34,637 nucleotides of DNA from Herminiimonas sp. (GCA_028292315.1 JAQGMO010000129.1:1-34637); one strand, 5' to 3'. Positions 17,358 to 26,699 are shown, numbered from the stretch's first letter. Notes: generated by a model from the sequence alone, not told the origin. Translations and numbers: made by a program.

Positions 17358-18371
17358 TCAGTCGAACCGGATTTTTGCCGTCTCGACGACTCGTCCCCAC
17401 GTCTTGAATTCCTGGTCGACCATGCGACCGAATTCCTCGGTCGGCGTGAATTTCAATTCGACACCCTGTACTTCAAGACGTTGTTTCAGGTCCGGAGCGG
17501 CCAGCGCGGTTTCAAGCGCCTTTGTCAGCGTGGCGATGATCGCCGGCGGCGTGCCCTTAGGAACGGAAAAGCCGAACAGGTTGTTGGCTTCGTAACCCTT
17601 GACGCCACTTTCGTCGACGGTGGGTACGTTAGGCAATGAGCTTACCCGCTTACCGGAAGCGACCGCGAGCACCTTTAGCTTGCCCGATTTTACATGCGGC
17701 ATCGATGCCGGAATGCTGTCGAACATCATGCTGACGCTGCCCGCAATCAAGTCCGGCAATGCCTGCGAACTGCCCTTGTAGGGCACATGGACCACGTCGA
17801 CGCCGGTCGACATCTTGAACAATTCCGATTCCAGATGCGACAAAGTGCCGGGGCCTTGCGATGAGAAATTGTACTTGCCGGGGGCGGCTTTCAGATAGCT
17901 GATCAGCTGACCGACGTTTTGCACCGGCAGCGAAGCCGGCACGACCAACATATGCGGTACGGTGGCGACCCCGGCGACCGGATCGAAATTGCGGATCAGG
18001 TGCACTGGTTGCGAGGGCGAGGCTGCCGCGGCAATGGCGGCATTGGTGACTGCCGCCAGGTAAATGGTATAGCCGTCCGGGGCAGCCTTGGCGGCGGCGG
18101 CAAGCCCGATATTGCCGCCGGCTCCTGGGCGATTTTCAACGATAACCGGCTGGTTCAGCGACTCGGACATTTTTTGTCCGATCGCGCGGGCCAGGATGTC
18201 GGTAGCGCCGGCGGGAGGAAACGACAGGATCAGCTGGATCGGCCGCTCGGGGTAGGCCGCAACGGCGCTGCCCGCGGACATGGCAGCTGCGCCGATCGCC
18301 AGCGCCGATAGAAAACGGCGCAGCGCGATGAAGCGGCGCGGGCGAAAAAGGGAAACGAAACCAGGCATCAT
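17358..18371 (-). CDS. Bug-family tripartite tricarboxylate transporter substrate-binding protein
   Basis: 337-residue Bug/TctC periplasmic receptor. The leader MMPGFVSLFRPRRFIALRRFLSALAIGAAAMSAGSAVAA is followed by YPERPIQLILSFPPAGATDILARAIG and by ENRPGAGGNIGLAAAAKAAPDGYTIY. The later HVPYKGSSQALPDLIAGSVSMMFD block is also typical. I chose the ATG at 18371 (or the adjacent 18368); an ATG at 18461 would add 30 residues before the signal peptide. There are no TctA/TctB permease genes nearby, so it is an orphan receptor with unknown ligand. It lies downstream of O-acetylhomoserine sulfhydrylase on the same strand but is separated from it by a strong hairpin, so it is probably independent. Confidence 0.92.
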   Translation of the reverse strand: MMPGFVSLFRPRRFIALRRFLSALAIGAAAMSAGSAVAAYPERPIQLILSFPPAGATDILARAIGQKMSESLNQPVIVENRPGAGGNIGLAAAAKAAPDGYTIYLAAVTNAAIAAAASPSQPVHLIRNFDPVAGVATVPHMLVVPASLPVQNVGQLISYLKAAPGKYNFSSQGPGTLSHLESELFKMSTGVDVVHVPYKGSSQALPDLIAGSVSMMFDSIPASMPHVKSGKLKVLAVASGKRVSSLPNVPTVDESGVKGYEANNLFGFSVPKGTPPAIIATLTKALETALAAPDLKQRLEVQGVELKFTPTEEFGRMVDQEFKTWGRVVETAKIRFD

Positions 18372-18547
18372 GATTTGCTTTCGTAGAAAGGAAGTAAAGA
18401 AAATCCGGCCTCGGGCCGATGACGGGAACCGGGCATGGGTATGGGCACCGGTTTCAGGCATAAGACTACCTGCTTCAAAGAAAGCTTGCAGGAAAGATTC
18501 GCGATTTTTTTAATTCGCAAGTCCGACGGCCCGGCGCTGCGTCGGCC

Positions 18548-18575
18548 GTGCCCCCGCTGCGGGCAGCGGGGGCAC
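18548..18575 (-). terminator. Strong GC-rich hairpin after the O-acetylhomoserine sulfhydrylase gene
   Basis: Perfect 13-bp arms, GTGCCCCCGCTGC and GCAGCGGGGGCAC, with almost no loop, begin 9 bp beyond the stop of the gene at 18584. No T-run follows on either strand, so it is a hairpin terminator candidate, not a canonical intrinsic terminator. Confidence 0.5.
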
Positions 18576-18583
18576 GCTGTTAA

Positions 18584-19870
18584 TTAGACAGCGGCCAATG
18601 CCTGCTCCAGATCGGCGATCAGGTCATCGATATGTTCAATTCCCACGGACAATCGGACCATGTCTTCCGACACGCCAGCCTTTGCCAGTTCTTCCGCGTT
18701 GAGCTGGCGATGCGTGGTCGAAGCCGGATGTGTCGCCAGCGACTTGGCGTCACCGATGTTAACCAGGCGCGTGAACAGTTGCAGGGCGTCGAGCACGCGT
18801 GATCCTGCCGCGCGCGGATCACCCTTGCCGTCGCTGCGCAGGCCGAACGACAGGATGCCCGACGCTTTGCCATCCATGTATTTTTTCACAAGACCATGAT
18901 CCGGATGATCCTCGAGGCCCGCATAATTCACCCAGGCGACTTTCGGATGCTGCTTGAGATGCCGCGCAATCGCCAGCGTGTTATCGCAAATGCGGTCCAT
19001 GCGCAGGGCCAATGTTTCAATACCCTGCAAGATCAGGAAAGCATTCATCGGCGACAGGGCAGCGCCCATATTCCGTAGCGGCACCACGCGCGCCCGGCCG
19101 ATGAAAGCGGCCGGGCCGAGGGCTTCCGTGTAGACCACGCCGTGATACGACACATCCGGTTCGTTCAGCCGCTTGAAGCGGTCCTTATGGTCGGCCCATG
19201 GGAATTTTCCACTGTCGACGATCGCGCCGCCGACACTATTACCGTGGCCGCCGAGATATTTGGTCAGTGAGTGCACCACGATGTCGGCGCCATGTTCGAA
19301 TGGGCGGCACAGGTAGGGACTGGGCACTGTGTTATCGACAATCAGAGGAATGCCGTGCGCGTGTGCCACGTCGGCCAATTTGGCGAAATCGGTGATATTG
19401 CCAAGTGGATTGCCGATCGACTCACAAAAAATTGCCTTGGTGCGCGCATCGATCAGCTTGGCAAAACTTTCCGGCTGGCGCGCATCAGCGAAGCGCACTT
19501 CAATGCCCATTTGCGGCAGCGTATGCGCAAACAGGTTATAGGTCCCGCCATATAACTGGCTCGCCGAAATAATGTTGTCGCCGGCCTCGGTGATTGTCTG
19601 GATCGCATAGGTGATCGCTGCCATGCCGGACGCCACGGCCAGCGCGGCAATGCCGCCTTCGAGGGCGGCGATGCGCTTTTCCAGGACGTCCTGGGTCGGA
19701 TTCATAATCCGCGTATAAATATTGCCGGCAACCTTCAGGTCGAACAGGTCTGCGCCATGCTGCGCATTGTCGAAGGCATAAGCGACGGTCTGGTAAATAG
19801 GCACGGCGGCAGCCTTGGTGGTCGGGTCCGGGGAATAGCCGGCGTGCACGGCCATGGTTTCAATTTTCAC
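18584..19870 (-). CDS. metY: O-acetylhomoserine sulfhydrylase (aminocarboxypropyltransferase)
   Basis: 428-residue PLP enzyme of the Cys/Met metabolism family that makes homocysteine from O-acetylhomoserine and sulfide. The cofactor lysine is K204 in [18 protein letters not shown]. The opening [31 protein letters not shown], the [22 protein letters not shown] block and the C-terminal [28 protein letters not shown] are all family signatures, and the long form fits MetY over MetB/MetZ. The likely start is GTG at 19870 (reads VKIET), with AGGAG five bases upstream. ATGs at 19894 and 19855 fit less well. No SAM riboswitch is visible in the short upstream gap. Confidence 0.93.
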   Translation of the reverse strand: MKIETMAVHAGYSPDPTTKAAAVPIYQTVAYAFDNAQHGADLFDLKVAGNIYTRIMNPTQDVLEKRIAALEGGIAALAVASGMAAITYAIQTITEAGDNIISASQLYGGTYNLFAHTLPQMGIEVRFADARQPESFAKLIDARTKAIFCESIGNPLGNITDFAKLADVAHAHGIPLIVDNTVPSPYLCRPFEHGADIVVHSLTKYLGGHGNSVGGAIVDSGKFPWADHKDRFKRLNEPDVSYHGVVYTEALGPAAFIGRARVVPLRNMGAALSPMNAFLILQGIETLALRMDRICDNTLAIARHLKQHPKVAWVNYAGLEDHPDHGLVKKYMDGKASGILSFGLRSDGKGDPRAAGSRVLDALQLFTRLVNIGDAKSLATHPASTTHRQLNAEELAKAGVSEDMVRLSVGIEHIDDLIADLEQALAAV

Positions 19871-19947
19871 GTGGTCTCCTCTTTTATTAAACATAGGGTG
19901 GACCGCTATTCTGCCACGGTATGCGGCACAAGCGAAGTTGACCCGCT

Positions 19948-20403
19948 TCAGTCTTCGTCCGCGGACAATTTGCGCATCACTGCCTGTATTGCCTCATGCG
20001 AAAACCCGCGCTGTTGCAGAAAGCGCATCTGCTTTGCACGCTCGCTCGTGTCGGCCGGCGAACGGCCAAACTTCTTACGCCATACGTCATGCGCACGCGC
20101 CTCTTCATCACTTGCAAGGTCAGCCTTAATTGCTCTTAAATCATCGTCAGCAATGCCGTGCCCCTGCAATTCGGACAGAATGCGGCTATTTCCATAGCGG
20201 GATGCCCGCCGATGGACCAGGGATTCGGAAAAACGGGATGGGGATAACAGCTTTGCTGCTTCGAGTTCGTCGAGCAAGGCTTCGATTTCCTCAGCCGCCT
20301 CGGCGTGACGGGACAGCTTGCGGGCAAGCTCGGCCCGGCTATGCTCGCGGTTTGACAGATAGCGCAGGGCACGCGCTTTCAGACTGATTTTGATTATGGC
20401 CAT
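19948..20403 (-). CDS. recX: Regulatory protein RecX
   Basis: 151-residue RecX, which binds RecA filaments and limits their activity. Three-helix repeats are visible: [23 protein letters not shown], then [37 protein letters not shown], and a last repeat with [20 protein letters not shown]. The ATG at 20403 (MAIIKIS) fits the family start; an ATG at 20487 adds a 28-residue tail without RecX similarity. It lies downstream of recA on the same strand, the usual order, but 310 bp of non-coding sequence with hairpins and tandem repeats separates them. Its own promoter, or read-through from recA, is needed. Confidence 0.93.
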   Translation of the reverse strand: MAIIKISLKARALRYLSNREHSRAELARKLSRHAEAAEEIEALLDELEAAKLLSPSRFSESLVHRRASRYGNSRILSELQGHGIADDDLRAIKADLASDEEARAHDVWRKKFGRSPADTSERAKQMRFLQQRGFSHEAIQAVMRKLSADED

Positions 20404-20541
20404 GAACCTATAGCCGGAAATGTATAGCCGAACAGGTACAAGCAAAAGGAGGCTACCCGAACGCGTGGTCCTGCGCGCACCAGGCAAAACGCATGTAGCT
20501 GAATCGTGGCGTTAAAAACGTGTGGCGAAAAGTGCCTGTTT

Positions 20542-20586
20542 ACGTGCATAGAAACTATGTGCATAGAAACTACGTGCATAGAAACG
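20542..20586. repeat. Three tandem 15-bp repeats between recX and recA
   Basis: Consecutive units ACGTGCATAGAAACT (20542-20556), ATGTGCATAGAAACT (20557-20571) and ACGTGCATAGAAACG (20572-20586), each differing at one position from the others. They lie directly beyond the recA terminator hairpin and before recX. They could be protein-binding iterons or a replication-slippage product. Confidence 0.85.
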
Positions 20587-20590
20587 ACAA

Positions 20591-20617
20591 GGCCCGGTTG
20601 CGATGAACAACCGGGCC
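20591..20617 (-). terminator. Probable recA transcription terminator
   Basis: Perfect 10-bp arms GGCCCGGTTG (20591-20600) and CAACCGGGCC (20608-20617) with a 7-base loop. On the minus strand they are followed by the T-rich TTGTCGTTTCTA. A second, weaker hairpin (GCGCGATGC 20670-20678 / GCATTGCGC 20690-20698) lies just after the recA stop at 20714. Confidence 0.65.
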
Positions 20618-20713
20618 GGGAGCGAGTTAATTAAAAACGGTAAGCCGCAAGGTGCAATCGCGACACGCGGCGCGATGCGTTGTACCGATGCATTGCGCCT
20701 TCCGACCTACAAT

Positions 20714-21793
20714 TTATTCGACTTCCTTGACTTCCTTCGCCTTCTTCGGCGCCGGCTCCGCACCTTTTGCTACGCCCAGTTCAGGTACACCTAACGAGGC
20801 ACGAACCTTGTTCTCGATTTCCCGCGCCAGTTCAGGACGCTCTTTCAGGTAATTGCGCGCATTGTCCTTGCCTTGACCAATACGTTCACCGTTGTAGCTG
20901 TACCAGGCGCCCGACTTCTCGACGATTTTCGCTTCCGACCCAAGATCGAGGATTTCGCCTTCGCGTGAAGTGCCTTCCCCGTACAGGATGTCGAAGTGCG
21001 CCTCCTTGAATGGCGGTGCAATCTTGTTCTTGACAACCTTGACCTTGGTCTCGTTGCCGATCACCTCGTCGCCCGATTTGATCGAACCGGTACGGCGGAT
21101 GTCGAGACGAACCGATGCATAGAACTTCAGTGCGTTACCGCCAGTCGTGGTTTCGGGGTTGCCGAACATGACGCCGATTTTCATGCGGATCTGGTTAATG
21201 AAAATGACCAGAGTATTGGTGCGGTTGATCGAACCGGTCAGCTTGCGCAACGCTTGCGACATCAGGCGCGCTTGCAGGCCAGGCAATGAATCACCCATAT
21301 CACCTTCAATTTCGGCGCGTGGCGTCAGCGCCGCGACCGAGTCGATCACGATCAGGTCGACACCGCCCGAACGCACCAGCGCATCGGTGATTTCAAGTGC
21401 CTGCTCGCCGGTGTCCGGCTGCGAAATCAGCAAATCGGATAAATTGACGCCAAGCTTCTGGGCATAACCGACATCAAGTGCATGCTCGGCATCGATAAAG
21501 GCGCATGTGCCGCCCAATTTTTGCATTTCTGCAATCGTTTGCAATGTCAGCGTCGTCTTGCCGGATGATTCAGGACCATAAATTTCAACTACGCGGCCGC
21601 GCGGCAAGCCCCCTACGCCTAGGGCGATATCAAGTCCGAGCGAGCCGGTCGAGACAACCTGCACCTCTTCCACCGCAGCACCGTCGGCCATCCGCATCAC
21701 GGAACCTTTGCCGAACTGCTTTTCGATTTGCGCCAGGGCAGCGGCAAGCGCTTTGCTCTTGTCAGAGCCTGTTACGGCTTTTCTATCGTCCAT
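20714..21793 (-). CDS. recA: Recombinase RecA
   Basis: 359-residue RecA: ATP-dependent strand exchange in recombination and co-protease for LexA in the SOS response. The Walker A motif GPESSGKT lies at residues 73-80. The MAW-like segment, the L1/L2 DNA-binding loops (including [24 protein letters not shown]) and the acidic/lysine C-terminal tail ending KEVKEVE are present. The start at 21793 (MDDRKAVTG) fits betaproteobacterial RecA; an in-frame ATG at 21811 is possible. A promoter with an overlapping SOS box lies immediately upstream. recX follows. Confidence 0.99.
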   Translation of the reverse strand: MDDRKAVTGSDKSKALAAALAQIEKQFGKGSVMRMADGAAVEEVQVVSTGSLGLDIALGVGGLPRGRVVEIYGPESSGKTTLTLQTIAEMQKLGGTCAFIDAEHALDVGYAQKLGVNLSDLLISQPDTGEQALEITDALVRSGGVDLIVIDSVAALTPRAEIEGDMGDSLPGLQARLMSQALRKLTGSINRTNTLVIFINQIRMKIGVMFGNPETTTGGNALKFYASVRLDIRRTGSIKSGDEVIGNETKVKVVKNKIAPPFKEAHFDILYGEGTSREGEILDLGSEAKIVEKSGAWYSYNGERIGQGKDNARNYLKERPELAREIENKVRASLGVPELGVAKGAEPAPKKAKEVKEVE

Positions 21794-21837
21794 AAGTGTC
21801 TTTTCTTTCACCAGAGGGTTTTTCAGTCACAGACCAT

Positions 21838-21866
21838 ACTGTATAAAAAAACAGTGGTTTATGCAA
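21838..21866 (-). promoter_or_regulatory. recA promoter with LexA (SOS) box
   Basis: On the minus strand, TTGCAT (21861-21866) and TACAGT (21838-21843) form -35 and -10 elements with a 17-bp spacer. The LexA box CTGTATAAAAAAACAG (plus-strand reading, 21839-21854) has the CTGT-N8-ACAG consensus and overlaps the -10. It lies 46 bp before the recA start, so LexA should repress recA directly. Confidence 0.85.
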
Positions 21867-21984
21867 GCGGAATCTCATGTTTTGCGCAGTTTCACGCATA
21901 TTCTCACATCATATTGCAATGTTGCATTGCTGACATTAACAAAACATCTTAGACTGCAATTACCGTGAACGAATCGCTCGCACC

Positions 21985-22686
21985 ATGCGTATCCTGCTTG
22001 CCGAAGATGACAGTGTTCTGGCCGACGGCCTGACCCGTTCATTGCGCCAGTCGGGCTATGCAACCGATTGCGTAAAGAACGGACTGGAAGCCGACTCCGC
22101 CTTGTCGACCCAGGACTTCGATCTGCTGATTCTCGACCTTGGTTTGCCCAAGATGCCGGGACTCGAGGTGCTCAAACGTCTGCGCGCGCGCAATTCACGC
22201 CTGCCGGTACTGATCCTTACCGCCGGCGATTCGGTCGAGCAGCGGGTAACCGGCCTCGACCTCGGCGCCGATGACTATATGGCCAAACCGTTTGCCCTGT
22301 CCGAACTGGAGGCGCGCGTGCGCGCCCTGACCCGGCGCGGGGCTGGTGGCGGGCCGACAGTGATCCGGCACGGGCCGCTGTGCTACGACCAGGTGGGCCG
22401 CATCGCCTATATCAATGACCAGATGCTGGATTTATCGGCGCGCGAACTCGGCCTGCTTGAAGTCCTGCTGCTGCGTACCGGGCGGCTGGTTTCAAAGGAG
22501 CAACTGGTCGATCATTTATGCGAGTGGGGCGAGGAAGTCAGCAATAACGCTATCGAAGTCTATGTGCATCGCCTGCGCAAGAAAATCGAAGTCGGTGGCG
22601 TGCGCATCGCAACCGTGCGCGGATTGGGCTATTGCATGGAAAAATTTCCCGACCCGTCCGCCAATGCGCCGCCGGCCACCGGCTGA
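21985..22686 (+). CDS. OmpR/PhoB-family response regulator (TctD/QseB-like)
   Basis: 233-residue response regulator. The receiver domain (1-115) has the acidic pocket EDD (7-9), phospho-acceptor D51 (LLILDLGLPKMPG) and the TAGD/AKPF segments. The C-terminal winged helix (about 130-225) ends in EVYVHRLRKKIEVGGVRIATVRGLGY, typical of the OmpR class. The closest flavour is TctD. It is the first gene of a four-gene plus-strand set with the sensor kinase, a DUF4212 protein and a sodium:solute symporter, and probably controls that transporter. It is transcribed away from recA, with 191 bp between the two start codons. Confidence 0.95.
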   Translation: MRILLAEDDSVLADGLTRSLRQSGYATDCVKNGLEADSALSTQDFDLLILDLGLPKMPGLEVLKRLRARNSRLPVLILTAGDSVEQRVTGLDLGADDYMAKPFALSELEARVRALTRRGAGGGPTVIRHGPLCYDQVGRIAYINDQMLDLSARELGLLEVLLLRTGRLVSKEQLVDHLCEWGEEVSNNAIEVYVHRLRKKIEVGGVRIATVRGLGYCMEKFPDPSANAPPATG

Positions 22687-22694
22687 TTCACGCA

Positions 22695-24233
22695 ATGAAT
22701 CGCATCGACCACGGCGCGCCGCCCTCTTCCGCAACGCCTGCGCCGGCCGAGTTCACCATCACCCAGTCCGAAGAGCCGAGCCAGCGCTCGCTGTTCGGCG
22801 AAATCCTCGACTGGATGCTGGTGCCCCTGCTGCTGCTGTGGCCGATCAGTATCGCAATCACCTACCTGATTGCGAAATCGCTGGCCAACCAGCCGTTCGA
22901 CCGCGCACTGGATGACCGGGTGACGGTGCTGGCGCAACAAATCAAGGAAGTCGACGGCAAGATCGTGGCGCCGCTGCCTAGTTCGGCGCGCGACATCCTG
23001 CGGGCGGATGACATCGACACTGTCTATTACCAGGTGATCGGGCCCCGCGGCGAGCTGATCGACGGCGATCGCGACATGCCGGCGCCCAACGATGAAGAAA
23101 AACCGCAGCCGTGGACGGTGCAGCTGCGCTACGACCAGATGCGCAATAGCGAAGTACGGATCGCCTATACCTATGTCAACCTGCTGCGGAACCAGGACCG
23201 GAAGGACGCGCCGCAGGAACCGCGCATGGCGCTGGTGCAGGTCGGCGAAACGCTGGATAAGCGGCTGCTGCTCGCCAACCAGATCATCAAGGGCGTGATC
23301 CTGCCGGAATTCATTATCCTGCCGGTCGCGCTGGCGCTGGTCTGGTTCGCGCTGTCGCGCGGCCTGTCGCCGCTGGCCGAACTGCAAAGACATATCCGCG
23401 CCCGCCGCTCGGACGACCTGAGTCCGATCGACTCGCGCCAGGTTCCCGAGGAAATCGCGCCGCTGGTGCGCTCTCTGAACGATTTGCTGGCGCGGCTGTC
23501 GCAAAGCATCCAGATGCAAAAGCGCTTCATCGCCGACGCCGCGCACCAGATGAAAACCCCGCTGGCCGGCATGCGCATGCAGTCGGAACTCGCATTGCGC
23601 CAGGTGAGCCAGGAAGAAATCCACCGCTCGCTGGTGCAATTGTCGAAGAGCTCGGAATCGGCGACGCGGCTGGTTAACCAGTTGCTGGCGCTGGCGCGCG
23701 CGGAAAACCAGACGCCGCAGGCGGCGCCGTTCGTGCCGCTGGAATTGTCGGGACTGGCGCGTAACGTGGTGCAGGAATGGGTGCAGATCTCACTCACTCG
23801 CAAAATCGATCTGGGCTTCGAACAGCCGGGACACCCGGTCATGGTCGAAGGCAATCCAACCATGCTGCGCGAGCTGCTGAATAATCTGCTCGACAATGCG
23901 TTGCGGTACACCCAGGCCGGTGGCACCGTCACGGTCCGGGTCCGGGCCGACCCGGCCCAACAGCAAGCGATGATGGAGGTCGAGGACACCGGGCCCGGCA
24001 TCGCTCCGGCTGAACGCTCCCATGTATTCGAACGTTTCTACCGCATCCTCGGCAGCCATATGGAAGGCAGCGGACTAGGCCTGGCCATCGTGCGCGAAAT
24101 TGCGCAACAACACGGAGCGGCAGTCGATATCTATAATAATCCGCGCTGTCATGATCCCAAACATCCGGGCTCGCTGTTTCGGGTAACCCTGGATGCCGGA
24201 CCGCGCCCGACGTTGAGCGAGGATCTGCCCTGA
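22695..24233 (+). CDS. Membrane sensor histidine kinase (TctE-like)
   Basis: 512-residue kinase. Transmembrane helix 1 (about 41-63), a periplasmic 2CSK-type sensor region (about 65-195), helix 2 (about 200-222), a HAMP-like linker, HisKA with phospho-histidine H284 (IADAAHQMKTPLAGM), and an HATPase domain with N box (NNLLDNALRYT), G1 (VEDTGPGI) and G2 (EGSGLGLAIV) are present. The start at 22695 (MNRIDHG) lies 8 bp after the regulator's stop; an ATG at 22632 would overlap the regulator. The stop overlaps the DUF4212 start by one base. Together with the regulator it likely senses the symporter's substrate, an organic acid by analogy with TctDE. Confidence 0.94.
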   Translation: MNRIDHGAPPSSATPAPAEFTITQSEEPSQRSLFGEILDWMLVPLLLLWPISIAITYLIAKSLANQPFDRALDDRVTVLAQQIKEVDGKIVAPLPSSARDILRADDIDTVYYQVIGPRGELIDGDRDMPAPNDEEKPQPWTVQLRYDQMRNSEVRIAYTYVNLLRNQDRKDAPQEPRMALVQVGETLDKRLLLANQIIKGVILPEFIILPVALALVWFALSRGLSPLAELQRHIRARRSDDLSPIDSRQVPEEIAPLVRSLNDLLARLSQSIQMQKRFIADAAHQMKTPLAGMRMQSELALRQVSQEEIHRSLVQLSKSSESATRLVNQLLALARAENQTPQAAPFVPLELSGLARNVVQEWVQISLTRKIDLGFEQPGHPVMVEGNPTMLRELLNNLLDNALRYTQAGGTVTVRVRADPAQQQAMMEVEDTGPGIAPAERSHVFERFYRILGSHMEGSGLGLAIVREIAQQHGAAVDIYNNPRCHDPKHPGSLFRVTLDAGPRPTLSEDLP

Positions 24234-24517
24234 TGCCATCCACCCCGGACCGCACCCTGCCGGCCAGGCGCGCAGCCTACTGGCGCGTTACCCGGCGCCT
24301 CACCGCGCTGTTGCTGACGGCGTGGTTCGTTGTGAGCTTCGGCGTGATTTTCCTGGCGCGCGAATTATCGGGCATCACGCTGTTCGGCTGGCCGGTTTCT
24401 TTTTATATGGCGGCGCAGGGCACGATCCTGATTTACGTACTGATCGTGGGATTCTACGCATGGCGGATGCAGCGGCTGGACCGTAAATTCATACGCGACG
24501 GCGGCGATGCCGAATAA
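24233..24517 (+). CDS. DUF4212 small subunit of sodium:solute symporter
   Basis: 94-residue membrane protein with two transmembrane helices (about 22-44 and 58-82: LLLTAWFVVSFGVIFLA and YMAAQGTILIYVLIVGFYAW). The ending RMQRLDRKF is typical of DUF4212 (sodium/substrate symporter small subunit). Its start overlaps the kinase stop (TGATG) and its end overlaps the symporter start by 11 bases, so all are translated together. This small subunit is known to accompany the VC_2705-type symporter branch. Its exact role is not established. Confidence 0.9.
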   Translation: MPSTPDRTLPARRAAYWRVTRRLTALLLTAWFVVSFGVIFLARELSGITLFGWPVSFYMAAQGTILIYVLIVGFYAWRMQRLDRKFIRDGGDAE

Positions 24518-26555
24518 ATCCGCTTCCCGATCATTTTCGCGCCGGCTTGCCCGCTATTACGGCTGGTATACGCTGGGCTGCGTGTTTTTCCTGATTGCGC
24601 TGGCGATCCTGGAAAAGGAGGGATTCCCGCGCGCCTGGATAGGCTATCTTTTTATTTTCTCGACCATCGTGCTGTATGCCGGCATTGGCGTCATCAGCCG
24701 TACTTCGGACGTATCTGAATATTATGTGGCGGGCCGGCGCGTTCCCGCGGTGTTCAACGGCATGGCGACCGCCGCCGACTGGATCTCGGCAGCCAGCTTC
24801 ATCAGCCTGGCGGGCGGGCTCTATATCCAGGGCTTCGACGGCCTGGCCTATATCATGGGATGGACCGGCGGCTATTGCCTGGTTGCGCTGCTGATCGCGC
24901 CCTACCTGCGCAAATTCGGACAGTACACGATTCCCGATTTTCTGGCCGCGCGCTACATGGGACATTACAACGGCAACCTGATCAGGATCATTGCCGTCGT
25001 CGCCACCATCATTATTTCATTCACCTACGTGGTGGCGCAGATCTACGGGGTCGGACTGATCACCTCGCGCTTTACCGGAATCGATTTTTCAGTCGGCATT
25101 TTTCTCGGCCTGGCGAGCATCCTGGTCTGTTCATTCCTGGGCGGCATGCGCGCCATCACCTGGACCCAGATCGCGCAATACATCATTATCATCATCGCCT
25201 ACATGATCCCGGTGGTATGGCTGTCGGCCAAGCATACCAGCGTGCCGGTTCCGCAAATAGCGTATGGCTCGGCGTTGTTGAAGCTGGGCGAGCGAGAAAA
25301 GGCGCTGGCCGGCGACCCCGCGGAACAGCAGGTGCGCGCCGTGTTCCAGCAGCGAGCAAACGAGTACGACGCGAAGCTCAAGGCATGGCCCAAATCGTGG
25401 GAAGACGGCCGCGTGGAAGCGCAGCGCCGGCTGGCGTCGCTCCAGAGCGGCAATGCATCGCTGCTGGATATCCGGACCGCGAGCCGGGCGCTCGCCGCCT
25501 ACCCGAAAAATGCGGAAGACGCGCGCCGGCTATGGCTGGAGGCGAAAGCCGTTAACCTGGCGCGCGCGCAACCGGTGGCCTCGCATACCGAGCCGTTTGC
25601 CGGCAAGGATGAAGCCGCATCCGATATCAAGCGCAATAATTTTCTGGCGCTGGTTTTTTGCCTGATGGTGGGCACCGCGGCGTTGCCGCATATCCTGGTC
25701 CGCTACTACACCACGCCCTCGGTCAATGAAGCCCGGGTATCGGTATTCTGGACCCTGTTTTTCATCATGCTGGTGTATACCGCCGTGCCGGCGCTGGCGG
25801 TGCTGGTGAAATACGATATCTATACTTCACTGGTCGGCACCGAGTTTTCCCGGCTGCCGGCCTGGGTTTCATACTGGGCCAGCATCGACAAGCAGAATCC
25901 GCTGGTTAACATTATCGATATCAACCACGACGGCATCGTGCAACTGGCTGAAATTGCAATGGATGGCGATATCGTGGTGCTTGCCACGCCCGAAATCGCG
26001 GGCCTGCCCTATGTCATTTCCGGTCTGATCGCGGCCGGCGGCCTGGCTGCGGCCCTATCCACCGCCGACGGACTGCTGCTGACGATTTCCAACGCACTGT
26101 CGCACGACACTTATTTCAGGACCGTCGCTCCGGCCGCGTCGACCCAGAAGCGAGTCACCATATCGAAATTGCTGCTGCTGGTGGTCGCCCTCGTGGCGGC
26201 CTACGCCGCGACCCTGAAGCCGGGCGATATCCTGTCGCTGGTCGGCGCCGCGTTTTCCCTCGCCGCCTCCACCCTATTCCCCGCGCTGGTGCTGGGCGTA
26301 TTCTGGAAACGCGCCAACCAGCAAGGCGCAATCGCCGGCATGCTGACCGGTTTTGCGGTATGTACCTTCTACATGGCGCATACCAATCCGGCCCTCGGCG
26401 GCGCATCGATTAATCAATGGTTTCACATCGCCCCGATTTCGGCCGGGGTATTCGGCGTACCGGCCGGATTCCTGGCACTGGTCGTTGTAAGTTTGCTTAC
26501 GCCGCCACCCGATAAGCGCACGCTCGTCCTGATTGATTATATACGGACACCGTAA
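24507..26555 (+). CDS. Sodium:solute symporter (SSS family, VC_2705-like) with EF-hand-like loop
   Basis: 682-residue multi-helix sodium:solute symporter of the branch that pairs with DUF4212, related to acetate permease ActP. The first helices, DVSEYYVAGRRVPAVFNGMATAADWISAASFISLAGG, are characteristic. An insertion of roughly 120 soluble residues follows about residue 240, before helices resume at NNFLALVFCLMVGTAALPHI. A further loop at 471-482 (DINHDGIVQLAE) fits the 12-residue EF-hand calcium-loop pattern D-x-N-x-D-G-x-V-x3-E. The substrate is probably a short organic acid. It is the last gene of the two-component/transporter operon. A GC-rich hairpin lies 45 bp after its stop. Confidence 0.92.
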   Translation: MPNKSASRSFSRRLARYYGWYTLGCVFFLIALAILEKEGFPRAWIGYLFIFSTIVLYAGIGVISRTSDVSEYYVAGRRVPAVFNGMATAADWISAASFISLAGGLYIQGFDGLAYIMGWTGGYCLVALLIAPYLRKFGQYTIPDFLAARYMGHYNGNLIRIIAVVATIIISFTYVVAQIYGVGLITSRFTGIDFSVGIFLGLASILVCSFLGGMRAITWTQIAQYIIIIIAYMIPVVWLSAKHTSVPVPQIAYGSALLKLGEREKALAGDPAEQQVRAVFQQRANEYDAKLKAWPKSWEDGRVEAQRRLASLQSGNASLLDIRTASRALAAYPKNAEDARRLWLEAKAVNLARAQPVASHTEPFAGKDEAASDIKRNNFLALVFCLMVGTAALPHILVRYYTTPSVNEARVSVFWTLFFIMLVYTAVPALAVLVKYDIYTSLVGTEFSRLPAWVSYWASIDKQNPLVNIIDINHDGIVQLAEIAMDGDIVVLATPEIAGLPYVISGLIAAGGLAAALSTADGLLLTISNALSHDTYFRTVAPAASTQKRVTISKLLLLVVALVAAYAATLKPGDILSLVGAAFSLAASTLFPALVLGVFWKRANQQGAIAGMLTGFAVCTFYMAHTNPALGGASINQWFHIAPISAGVFGVPAGFLALVVVSLLTPPPDKRTLVLIDYIRTP

Positions 26556-26599
26556 AAGGTCTTCCGTGACTGGCACGTTTCTTGATACTCTTGATTCGT

Positions 26600-26616
26600 G
26601 CCGGGCCCTGCCCGGC
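26600..26616 (+). terminator. Hairpin after the symporter gene
   Basis: Perfect 7-bp arms GCCGGGC and GCCCGGC with a 3-base loop, 45 bp beyond the symporter stop. No T-run follows, only G-rich repeats (GGCGGCGGGCAGCGGGCAGC). It is a weak terminator candidate separating the symporter operon from the Anbu locus. Confidence 0.35.
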
Positions 26617-26699
26617 GATGGGCGGCGGGCAGCGGGCAGCAGGCGGCGGGCGCTGCGCGGATTGCGCCGTATAGACGAATAACCCTTTCAACTAAAGCC

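Noticed and set aside
19871-19947. Possible SAM riboswitch upstream of metY
   Set aside because: Only 77 bp precede the coding start on this strand before recX ends, and none of the conserved riboswitch helices were seen.
22629-23639. 336-codon minus-strand frame
   Set aside because: Antisense to the sensor kinase, with Gln/Arg/His-rich low-complexity sequence.
26571-26586. TGGCACGTTTCTTGAT resembling a sigma-54 promoter before the Anbu locus
   Set aside because: The -24 GG is fine, but the invariant GC at -12 is GA here, and no enhancer-binding protein gene or site is nearby.
26618-26660. G-rich stretch as a possible G-quadruplex
   Set aside because: Most runs are only two or three G with irregular spacing; weak support.
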